DNA of 5,332 nt from Candidatus Shapirobacteria bacterium UBA4062 (GTDB taxonomy: Bacteria; Patescibacteriota; Microgenomatia; UBA12405). Position numbers and translations under genes: made by a program. The notes beneath the pieces were generated by a model that saw only the letters and a list, made by a program, of their open reading frames with translations, did not search any database and had not been told where the DNA came from. The stretch lies in contig DFZG01000022.1 of NCBI GenBank assembly GCA_002382075.1, forward strand, positions 1-5,332, given 5' to 3'. Shown piece by piece: positions 1-5,328 of the stretch (the first letter of the stretch is position 1; each line of letters begins with the position of its first letter).

Positions 1-4
1 TTTT

Positions 5-421
5 TCATATGGATTTATCCATGGCTTGATTGGCCAAAGAGTCGGCTAATTGATTTGATTCCCGACGGATATCGGTAAAAGTTACAGGGACTTTAATTTG
101 ACTGATTAACGATAAAGCAGACTCAAAAAGTGGCTTGAGATTGGGAGATTTAACTTTGTAAACACGCTGTAGTTGACGAACTAAAAGCTGAGAATCGGAA
201 AAGAAAATTATTTTTTGGGGAGAAAAACGGGATAAATTTTGATTGACCCAGGTGAGGGCGTCGATAACACCCATATATTCGGCCTCATTATTGGTTTTAA
301 TACCTAAAAACTTTGATTGTTGATGAATTAGCTGATGATTTTGGTCAAAAACGACAAAACCGTAGCCGGAAATACCAGGGTTTCCCCGAGAGCCTCCATC
401 AGTGTAGATACTTAAGTCCAT
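5..421 (-). CDS. rnhA: RNase HI-like ribonuclease (RVT_3 type)
   Basis: This 138-residue protein has the RNase H fold signature and probably cleaves the RNA strand of RNA-DNA hybrids in the cytoplasm. The first strand reads YTDGGSRGNPG with catalytic D8. TNNEAEY supplies E48, FFSDSQLLV supplies D76, and the C-terminal RRESNQLADSLANQA supplies D127, so all four metal-binding acids of the family are present. The C-terminal 'RExNxxADxLAN' form is that of the YpeP/plant-like subgroup rather than E. coli RnhA. I chose the ATG at 421 because the first beta strand begins right after it; an in-frame TTG at 436 would add five residues (MLLLN) of no family value. No Shine-Dalgarno site is visible. The gene begins 20 nt after the transporter stop on the same strand, so the two are probably co-transcribed. 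Family assignment is firm; the exact physiological substrate is inferred. Confidence 0.9.
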   Translation of the reverse strand: MDLSIYTDGGSRGNPGISGYGFVVFDQNHQLIHQQSKFLGIKTNNEAEYMGVIDALTWVNQNLSRFSPQKIIFFSDSQLLVRQLQRVYKVKSPNLKPLFESALSLISQIKVPVTFTDIRRESNQLADSLANQAMDKSI

Positions 422-441
422 ATTTAATAATAACAAAATGT

Positions 442-1194
442 TTACTCAAAAAGACTTAAAAAATACATTAAAATTATCCCAATTATGAGGAGAGAAAGTT
501 GAATTATGGAAGAAGATGATTTCGGGGAATGACGATGAAGCTCGGGAATAAGGTCAGATGAGGCTAAATATATAAAAGCTCCGGCAGTGACGGGCAAGAG
601 ATAGAGTGAAAAATTTTGAATAAACTGAGAAAAGAAAAAAGTGATTAAAACACCTAAGAGGCTGAAAGCACCGGAGACCAGATTTAGAAAAAGGGCTTTT
701 TTGGGGCTATATTTGTGGTGAAGCATAATGGCAAAATCGCCAATTTCTTGGGGAATTTCGTGGAGTAAGACTGCCAGGCTGGTAGCAATACCCAGAGAAA
801 TGCTTACTTGAAAACTGGCAGCAACGACGATGCCGTCAAAAAAATTATGAAGAGAATCACCAATAATACTTAAGGGGACAACGTGTTGGTAACTGTCCTG
901 CTGACAATCAGGCTCATGACAATGGCGGAAACGAAGGATTTTTTCTAAAATAAAATAGATAATTATGCCCAACAAAATTAAAAGTGAGGTAGTTGTCTGG
1001 GAGTCGATTGACTCAAACGATTCGGGAATTAGATGAATAAAAGCATCACCCAAAAGAGTGCCTACAGCTAAACTCACCAAAAGAAAAGTGAGATTGGAGA
1101 TATTTTTGAATCGGGAAATGATTAAAAATATTAAAAAAATCGAGAAAAGACTGATACTCAGAACCGAAAAAATGGCCATTAGTTGGGGTGACAT
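442..1194 (-). CDS. ZIP-family divalent metal transporter
   Basis: A 250-residue inner-membrane protein with about eight hydrophobic segments (roughly residues 5-27, 33-55, 68-86, 105-127, 131-158, 166-190, 198-215, 231-248). Segment 4 carries HNFFDG (H116, N117, D120) and segment 5 carries HEIPQEIGD (H145, E146, E150, D153). These are the paired metal-site motifs of ZIP transporters, and HEIPxExGD resembles the LIV-1-like branch. DAFIHLIPES (50-59) and SSDLIPELH (212-220) are also family-typical. A short cytosolic-loop cluster, HCHEPDC (91-97), could bind metal before transport. Members import zinc, iron or manganese; which metal is used here cannot be read from the sequence. The start is an ATG placed 8 nt after a strong extended -10 element, so the mRNA is probably leaderless or nearly so. 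The RNase HI-like gene follows 20 nt downstream. Confidence 0.93.
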   Translation of the reverse strand: MSPQLMAIFSVLSISLFSIFLIFLIISRFKNISNLTFLLVSLAVGTLLGDAFIHLIPESFESIDSQTTTSLLILLGIIIYFILEKILRFRHCHEPDCQQDSYQHVVPLSIIGDSLHNFFDGIVVAASFQVSISLGIATSLAVLLHEIPQEIGDFAIMLHHKYSPKKALFLNLVSGAFSLLGVLITFFFSQFIQNFSLYLLPVTAGAFIYLASSDLIPELHRHSPKSSSSIIQLSLLIIGIILMYFLSLFE

Positions 1195-1211
1195 AATGGA
1201 TGATTATAGCA
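1195..1211 (-). promoter_or_regulatory. Extended -10 promoter of the ZIP transporter gene
   Basis: On the minus strand the sequence reads TTGCTATAATCATCCATT and then the ATG at 1194. TATAAT (1203-1208) is a perfect -10 box preceded by TG and one base, the extended -10 form. Only 8 nt separate it from the start codon, so transcription should begin at or within about two bases of the ATG. No convincing -35 box lies 16-18 bp upstream. Confidence 0.75.
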
Positions 1212-1246
1212 AAAGGGAGCAAAAATGGGGCAGGTGGCGGATTTTT

Positions 1247-1261
1247 TGGTATGATTAATTG
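1247..1261 (+). promoter_or_regulatory. Extended -10 promoter of the solute-binding protein operon
   Basis: TGGTATGAT (1247-1255) matches an extended -10 element with one mismatch in the hexamer. Six nucleotides (1256-1261) separate it from the ATG at 1262, so the predicted transcription start is the A of the start codon. It lies back to back with the ZIP promoter, the two hexamers being about 41 bp apart. No clear -35 box is seen. Confidence 0.6.
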
Positions 1262-2776
1262 ATGAGACTCGAAGATATCAAATCACCTTTACCACCTAGA
1301 AATATGGTGTCACAGGCGGTGGATGAAACAAATACCCAAAAACAGGAAAATACATCGTCTCAACCGGTTTTTAATCAGCCACTAACTCGGGGAGATTCGA
1401 CAACCAGCCAGCCGGTTGAAGAAGTGGGTAAAAAAACAAAAAAATTTAATCCGATAAAGTTAATTATTGGATTGATAGTTTTGGTGGCAATAGGTGCGGG
1501 TGGATATTTTTTTGTTATAAATAAAAACGGGATGGGCAAGGAAGTAGTGATTAATTATTGGGGCCTGTGGGAAAATGAAGCTATAATGAGCGGATTGGTG
1601 GCAGATTTTGAGGCGAAAAATCCGGGAATAAAAATTAATTATAAGAACAATCAAAAAATAGATTATCGGAGCAGATTAAAAGGAAGATTGCAAAAAGATC
1701 CGGAGCTAGAAGAAGTGCCGGATATTTTTAGAATCCACTCCAGTTGGGTGCCAATGTTTGAAGACGATTTGGCGAGAGTACCCGACGGGGTAAGTAAATC
1801 AATTCAGCTAGAAGAAGATTTTTGGGATGCTTATAAAACTGACCTGAAAGTAAGAGGAGAGTATGTGGGAGTACCGTTGATGTATGACGGATTGGCAATG
1901 TTTTACAATAAAGATTTAATTGAATCAGCCGGGGTTAAGGTGCCCCGGTCGTGGTGGGAATTGAAAGAAGCGGCAGAAAAATTGACGGTCAAAGATGAGG
2001 CGGGAAACATTAAGGTAGCGGGGGTGGCTTTGGGGACAATTGATAACGTGGATCATTGGAGTGATGTGGTGGGACTAATGATGAAACAAAACGGGGTAAA
2101 TCCGATGATTGATAGTGTGGAAAATGACACAAAAATTAAAGATGTGTTGACTTTTTATTCGATTTTTAAGACAAATAGTGGAGTTTGGGATGAAAGACTC
2201 CCCTCTTCGACTCAATTTTTTGCCAGCGGGAAGGTTGGTTTTTATTTTGGCCCGTCTTGGAGAGTGTTTAACATAATGGAAATTAACCCTAACTTACGGT
2301 TTGAAATCAGCAAGATGCCCCAACTGCCGGTACTGGGAGAGGCCGGAGGTGGTGAAGATTCGGGTTTGACAAATATTAACTGGTCAAGCTACTGGTTTGA
2401 AGGAGTTAGTTCTAAAAGCAAACATCAAAAAGAAGCGTGGAAATTTTTGGAATATTTAGCATCAAAAGAAGCCTTAGAAAAGTTTTACACGGTGGCTTCT
2501 CAGCAAAGAAGTTTTGGGGAAATTTATCCAAGAAAAAGTATGGCAGATTTATTAAAAGCCAATAAAATGCTGGTGCCATTTTTGGAATCGGCAAATAGTG
2601 CCAGTGGCTGGTATTTGTCGGGATATACTCATGATGACGGGGTAAATGATGAGATGGGGAGATATTTTGGAAATGCGATTAATGGAATAGTGCTAGACAG
2701 CAAAGACCCGGAGTCGGTATTGCCGGAATTGAGATTAGGAATAAATCAGTTGGTAATTAAATATAAACTGCAATGA
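1262..2776 (+). CDS. Membrane-anchored extracellular solute-binding protein, family 1
   Basis: A 504-residue protein in three parts. Residues 1-65 are a polar, Pro/Gln/Thr-rich tail ending in the basic stretch KKTKKFNPIK. Residues 66-86 are a single hydrophobic helix (LIIGLIVLVAIGAGGYFFVI). The rest is an extracellular binding domain of the family-1 (maltose-binding-like) type: VVINYWGLWE starts the first strand (95-104), FEAKNPGIKINYK (116-128) is the usual early motif, and VGVPLMYDGLAMFYNKDLI (202-220) with PRSWWELKEAAEKL (228-241) is the family's hinge-region block. Members bind sugars or other small solutes and deliver them to an ABC permease. There is no lipobox; the protein is held by a transmembrane helix with a cytoplasmic tail, which is unusual for the family. 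The ATG at 1262 is preferred to the in-frame TTG at 1259 because of the promoter position. Its stop overlaps the tpiA start (ATGATGA). The ligand is unknown. Confidence 0.87.
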   Translation: MRLEDIKSPLPPRNMVSQAVDETNTQKQENTSSQPVFNQPLTRGDSTTSQPVEEVGKKTKKFNPIKLIIGLIVLVAIGAGGYFFVINKNGMGKEVVINYWGLWENEAIMSGLVADFEAKNPGIKINYKNNQKIDYRSRLKGRLQKDPELEEVPDIFRIHSSWVPMFEDDLARVPDGVSKSIQLEEDFWDAYKTDLKVRGEYVGVPLMYDGLAMFYNKDLIESAGVKVPRSWWELKEAAEKLTVKDEAGNIKVAGVALGTIDNVDHWSDVVGLMMKQNGVNPMIDSVENDTKIKDVLTFYSIFKTNSGVWDERLPSSTQFFASGKVGFYFGPSWRVFNIMEINPNLRFEISKMPQLPVLGEAGGGEDSGLTNINWSSYWFEGVSSKSKHQKEAWKFLEYLASKEALEKFYTVASQQRSFGEIYPRKSMADLLKANKMLVPFLESANSASGWYLSGYTHDDGVNDEMGRYFGNAINGIVLDSKDPESVLPELRLGINQLVIKYKLQ

Positions 2777-3435
2777 TGATCTTGGTTAATTTCAAACTCT
2801 ATAAAGAAACTTTTGGAAAAAAAGGGGTAGAATTGGCAAAAATAGTAAAGGAGGTGGGAAAAGAATATGGAATCAGAACGGTGGTGACCGCCAGTGCACT
2901 GGAAGCAATAAATATTTATAAGGAAACCGGAGTGGAGGTGTGGCTACAAAATGTGGATGAATACAGTGAAGGTAGAGGCACAGGACATATTTCGAGCTTA
3001 CAAGCGATGGATGCAGGAATAAAGGGTAGCTTGTTAAACCACTCGGAACACAAAATTCCCCGCGGGAAAATTTTTCAAATTTTAAAACAAAAACCAAAGG
3101 ATTTTGAAATTATGGTTTGTCTGGCCTCAGTCGGACAAATGGAAAAATGGACAAATAAATTAAGACCAGACTGGGTGTTGTATGAACCGCCCGAGCTGAT
3201 TGCCAGCAAAGATAAATCAGTGGCGACGGAAATGAGCGGAAGTGTAAAGAGAATGATTGAAGTGGCAGGAAAAACACCAGTGATGATTGGGGCGGGGGTG
3301 AAAAGTAAAAAGGATGGAGAAATAAGCCTTAAGATAGGAGCAAAAGGGGTGGGTTTGTCGTCGGCTTTCGTGTTGGCAAAGGATCCCAAAAAAATACTAT
3401 CGGAAATTGCCTGCGGTTTATGTGCTAAAATCTAA
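2773..3435 (+). CDS. tpiA: Triosephosphate isomerase, short archaeal type
   Basis: This 220-residue enzyme should interconvert dihydroxyacetone phosphate and glyceraldehyde 3-phosphate in cytoplasmic glycolysis. It shows the substrate-binding NFKLY near the N terminus (N6, catalytic K8), LLNHSEHK with catalytic H90, and YEPPELI with catalytic base E138. The phosphate-binding elements are GAGVKSKKD (173-181) and GVGLSSAF (192-199). The length, about 220 rather than about 250 residues, and the motifs VDEYSEGRGTGHIS and EPPELI, match archaeal TIMs, which lack some helices of the bacterial and eukaryotic form. Two ATGs in tandem (2773, 2776) could start it; the first overlaps the upstream stop by 4 nt, the typical coupling arrangement. 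No Shine-Dalgarno site is evident. The SPFH gene follows after 6 nt. The function is well supported by intact catalytic residues. Confidence 0.92.
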   Translation: MMILVNFKLYKETFGKKGVELAKIVKEVGKEYGIRTVVTASALEAINIYKETGVEVWLQNVDEYSEGRGTGHISSLQAMDAGIKGSLLNHSEHKIPRGKIFQILKQKPKDFEIMVCLASVGQMEKWTNKLRPDWVLYEPPELIASKDKSVATEMSGSVKRMIEVAGKTPVMIGAGVKSKKDGEISLKIGAKGVGLSSAFVLAKDPKKILSEIACGLCAKI

Positions 3436-3441
3436 ACAAAT

Positions 3442-4116
3442 ATGGCCTCAATAGATAATCTGCTAGTTTCCCTATTCGTCGACGAAGTTGTTGGCGGATT
3501 TATTGTAACGGTACCTCCGGGACACGTCGGATGTATTTATAGTATCTTTAGGGGTGTTTTGAAAAATGTTTGGTATCCGGGAATGCATTTCAAAATCCCG
3601 ATTATTCACCGGGTTAAACTTTTTAACGCTCAATTGATTGAGTACACAATTTCCAAAGACGTAATGCTAAGCGATAGTAAAGAGATTATGGGTGATGAAG
3701 TAATTAATGCTGTCACAGCCGACAATAAATTTGTGTCGGTAGAAGCGACGGTGTTGATAAAATTAGATACTGAAAGATTGCCGGAAATTTGGCAAAACAT
3801 TGGAGAAAATTTTGTGTCAAAAGTAGTTAGACCGGTGACCCGAAGCAGAATTAGAAAAGTGTTGACAAACCACACCCTTTTTAATGCATTGTCAGTAGAA
3901 AGAACAATGATTGAAGATGATGTTAAACAAGAACTTAGAGAATCGTTGTCGAGTCATGGTTTGTTTGTGGAAAATTTTTACCTAAGCTCGCTCAATCCGG
4001 TTGATGGAGGAAATATTGAAGAAACAAAAGAGATTGAAGAAGTGTCTATGCCTAAAAATGAAGAAGAAATCAGATCTCAGAGAATTTTTTCGAGAAGTGA
4101 AAATAAAATTGCCTAA
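3442..4116 (+). CDS. SPFH/band-7 (prohibitin-like) domain protein
   Basis: A 224-residue protein whose residues about 18-185 resemble the SPFH domain of prohibitins and stomatins. VTVPPGHVGCIYSIFRGVLKN and YPGMHFKIPIIHRV (to residue 58) match the opening 'G..GV...fG...G....pGlHf.iP' block. NKFVSVEATVLIKLD (95-109) is the central sheet, VVRPVTRSRIRKVL (128-141) is the conserved helix, and HGLFVENFYLSSLNP (172-186) is the closing strand. Such proteins form large oligomers on membranes and help organise membrane proteins or proteases. The N-terminal segment LLVSLFVDEVVGGFIVTV is only weakly hydrophobic, with two acidic residues, so membrane insertion is doubtful. The usual long C-terminal coiled coil is replaced by about 35 charged residues. 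The gene lies 6 nt after tpiA and is probably the last gene of that unit. Its stop overlaps the convergent comF stop. The family call is good; the specific role is unknown. Confidence 0.83.
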   Translation: MASIDNLLVSLFVDEVVGGFIVTVPPGHVGCIYSIFRGVLKNVWYPGMHFKIPIIHRVKLFNAQLIEYTISKDVMLSDSKEIMGDEVINAVTADNKFVSVEATVLIKLDTERLPEIWQNIGENFVSKVVRPVTRSRIRKVLTNHTLFNALSVERTMIEDDVKQELRESLSSHGLFVENFYLSSLNPVDGGNIEETKEIEEVSMPKNEEEIRSQRIFSRSENKIA

Positions 4117-4730
4117 CCGGCAAGGGTAAGATAAAAAATATCGGTTTGAGGATGTTGTTTTTTAATGGTTTGGGAAGCAGAGTTTAGAGTGGCAGAGGTG
4201 GTTTTGACGTCATCAAAGAGGATAAGATGAGCAGGAGGAGGGGAAATAAGGGAAAAGGGTTGAGATAAATTTAAAAGACGCTGTGAGCGGTCTTTGAGCT
4301 TGGCTTGAGGAGGGCGATTTTGGGAACGACGCAAAAAAGAGTCAGAATAGGATAATCCGAGATTTTTGGCGATTTTTTGGGATAAAAGAGCAGATTGATT
4401 AAAGCCACGCCAATTTTGACGGAATAGATGAAGCGGAATGGGAGTGATTACATATTTTTTCGTTTGCCAGTAATCGACAAGATTAGGATAATCCGATTTT
4501 AGGCGGAGGGAAACTTGAGTGGATAAGTCAGAAAGAACATCGGTAACAAAGGAATATTTGTAAAGAGAAATTATTTTTTTGATATGAGAATGATATTTAA
4601 AAAGAGAAAGCGAGTTGCCTTTAATTTCTTGGCTAGAAATTTTTGAAAAACAGGCAGGACAAAGATAGTGACCGCTTTGACCACAAGAACAGCAATTTAC
4701 GGGAAAAATGAGGTCTAAAATAAGGCTCAC
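4113..4730 (-). CDS. comF: ComF-like phosphoribosyltransferase-domain protein
   Basis: A 205-residue cytoplasmic protein of the ComF/GntX family, linked in other bacteria to DNA uptake during competence. The N terminus has two Cys pairs, CxxC at C13/C16 and CPAC at C24/C27, forming the expected zinc finger. Residues 97-114 (PIPLHLFRQNWRGFNQSA) match the family block 'PvPlh..R...RGFNQ'. RRSQNRPPQAKL followed by R148, R151 and N154 matches 'R....Q..L....R..N'. LILFDDVKTTSATL (169-182) is the PRPP-binding loop, with Ser where the family usually has Gly (TTG). The start codon is GTG at 4730, placed 5 nt after an extended -10 box; the zinc finger directly downstream supports this start. No other competence gene is in the window. 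The last bases overlap the SPFH stop codon on the other strand. The reaction catalysed by ComF proteins is not established. Confidence 0.9.
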   Translation of the reverse strand: MSLILDLIFPVNCCSCGQSGHYLCPACFSKISSQEIKGNSLSLFKYHSHIKKIISLYKYSFVTDVLSDLSTQVSLRLKSDYPNLVDYWQTKKYVITPIPLHLFRQNWRGFNQSALLSQKIAKNLGLSYSDSFLRRSQNRPPQAKLKDRSQRLLNLSQPFSLISPPPAHLILFDDVKTTSATLNSASQTIKKQHPQTDIFYLTLAG

Positions 4731-4744
4731 AAATTAGTATAGCA
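4731..4744 (-). promoter_or_regulatory. Extended -10 promoter of the comF-like gene
   Basis: On the minus strand the sequence reads TGCTATACTAATTT and then the GTG at 4730. TATACT (4736-4741) is one mismatch from consensus and carries the TGn extension. The 5-nt spacer puts the expected transcription start on or beside the start codon, so the mRNA is probably leaderless. There is no clear -35 box. Confidence 0.68.
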
Positions 4745-4777
4745 AGAAGAGAGAAAATGGATTTTTGGGGTAAAATT

Positions 4778-4794
4778 TGCTATAATAAATCTAC
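4778..4794 (+). promoter_or_regulatory. Extended -10 promoter of ssrA
   Basis: TGCTATAAT (4778-4786) is a perfect extended -10 element, identical to that of the ZIP transporter gene at the other end of the window. Eight nucleotides separate it from the first base of the tmRNA acceptor stem at 4795, so transcription could begin at or within two bases of the mature 5' end. No clear -35 box is seen. It lies divergent to the comF promoter, about 40 bp away. Confidence 0.75.
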
Positions 4795-5257
4795 GGAGAT
4801 GTATTGCATCGACGGGATTGGCACATTAAAAGACGGCAAGCCGACTTTGATTCACGAGTCGTTTCCGCCAAAGGCGGATTGGGCATTTTATGTCCAAAAA
4901 ACAGGATCAACAACAACATGCCAAAAAATCTTTTGGTGTCAACTTAGCGTTTGATTTTTCAGGCTTCGGTTTGGAATCTCAAAAAGCTCCGGCTTTGGCT
5001 GAAGCTGCCTGCTAAAGAGACCATTGCTTAAGCCCCTATTCTGGAGAAGCTTGGGCAGTGTCAATTAAACCAGAATGCTTGTTTATAAATCCCGATTTTT
5101 ATAAATAACAAGAGAGGGGTAATTCCCTCACCAATCGGCATCTTTTTCATTTTCATTTACTTTTTTGAAAGAGAGTGTAGGTAAAAGTAAAATAAGCTTG
5201 TAGATGTTTTTTAAAGTCTAGTTTCGGACCCCGGGTCGTTCTCGGGCATCTCCTCCA
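4795..5257 (+). ncRNA. ssrA: Transfer-messenger RNA (tmRNA)
   Basis: This RNA rescues stalled ribosomes by acting as a tRNA and then as an mRNA for a degradation tag. The 5' end GGAGATG (4795-4801) pairs perfectly with CATCTCC (5247-5253), followed by T and an encoded CCA (5255-5257). TCGACGGGATT (4809-4819) is the conserved tmRNA 5' block. A 5-bp T stem, CCCGG/TCGGG (5230-5234/5242-5246), closes a 7-nt loop. P2 candidates are GACTTT/AAAGTC (4843-4848/5213-5218) and ACGAG/CTTGT (4854-4858/5197-5201). PK2: CATTGC/GCAGTG with loop ATTCTGG (5038-5044) pairing CCAGAAT (5070-5076). PK3: CTTGTT/AACAAG with CCGATT (5092-5097) pairing AATCGG (5133-5138). PK4: 5141-5149/5166-5174 with TTTACTTTT (5156-5164) pairing AAAAGTAAA (5183-5191). 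In the PK1 position there are two hairpins (4864-4878 and 4879-4897). At 463 nt it is longer than usual. Odd points: no G3-U70 pair, U73 and an atypical T loop. Confidence 0.92.
4920..5015 (+). other. Probable tmRNA tag-peptide reading frame
   Basis: The frame closed by TAA at 5013-5015 ends in APALAEAAC, close to the ALAA ending common in tmRNA tags but with an extra Cys. The stop lies in the 3' strand of a 7-bp stem, CTTTGGC/GCTAAAG (4993-4999/5011-5017), matching helix P5 of other tmRNAs, where the tag stop lies near that helix. The resume codon is not certain. GCC at 4920 (Ala) follows a single-stranded A/C-rich stretch and would give 31 residues starting AKKSFGVNLAF. GCG at 4947 would give 22 residues starting AFDFSGFGLE. 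The stop assignment is better supported than the start. Confidence 0.6.
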
Positions 5258-5299
5258 CGTAAGAACGTTAATCGTTTCACGATTTTACGTTCAACGTGG
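5255..5299 (+). terminator. Long hairpin starting at the tmRNA CCA; possible terminator or processing stem
   Basis: Three stacked helices: CCACGT/ACGTGG (5255-5260/5294-5299), GAACGT/ACGTTC (5263-5268/5287-5292) and AATCG/CGATT (5270-5274/5280-5284), with loop TTTCA. They are separated by small internal loops (2x1 and 1x2), giving 17 base pairs. The 5' arm starts on the CCA of the tmRNA. No U tract follows (TTAGGACG), so it is not a standard intrinsic terminator. It may be a 3' processing signal for the tmRNA precursor. The structure is clear; the role is inferred. Confidence 0.55.
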
Positions 5300-5309
5300 T
5301 TAGGACGTT

Positions 5310-5328
5310 TAATTTGCTTTGCAAATTA
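5310..5328 (+). terminator. Perfect 8-bp hairpin at the window edge; possible ssrA terminator
   Basis: TAATTTGC and GCAAATTA are perfect reverse complements around a TTT loop. The stem is AT-rich and the window ends four bases later, so a following U tract cannot be judged. It would suit the second element of the ssrA 3' region, after the longer hairpin at 5255-5299, but may also belong to a neighbouring unit. Confidence 0.4.

Noticed and set aside
421..436. Upstream TTG start for the RNase HI-like gene
   Set aside because: It adds only five residues before the conserved first strand; the ATG at 421 fits the family start.
1058..1258. Open frame of 66 codons on the plus strand
   Set aside because: It lies mostly antisense to the ZIP transporter N-terminal region and over both divergent promoters; its Lys/Arg-rich translation reflects the strand bias.
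3075..3389. Open frame of 104 codons on the minus strand
   Set aside because: Antisense to tpiA, whose catalytic motifs are intact; its Ser/Pro/Leu-rich content is typical of an antisense shadow.
4809..4819. TCGACGGGATT as part of a tRNA gene
   Set aside because: The acceptor strands are about 450 nt apart with pseudoknots between, so it is a tmRNA rather than a tRNA or an intron-bearing tRNA.
4864..4878. Strong GC hairpin as an intrinsic terminator
   Set aside because: No U tract follows and it sits inside the tmRNA in the PK1 position.
4757..4954. Open frame of 65 codons on the plus strand
   Set aside because: It crosses the ssrA promoter and the tmRNA acceptor, D-like and PK1 regions, has no family features, and is in a different frame from the tag.
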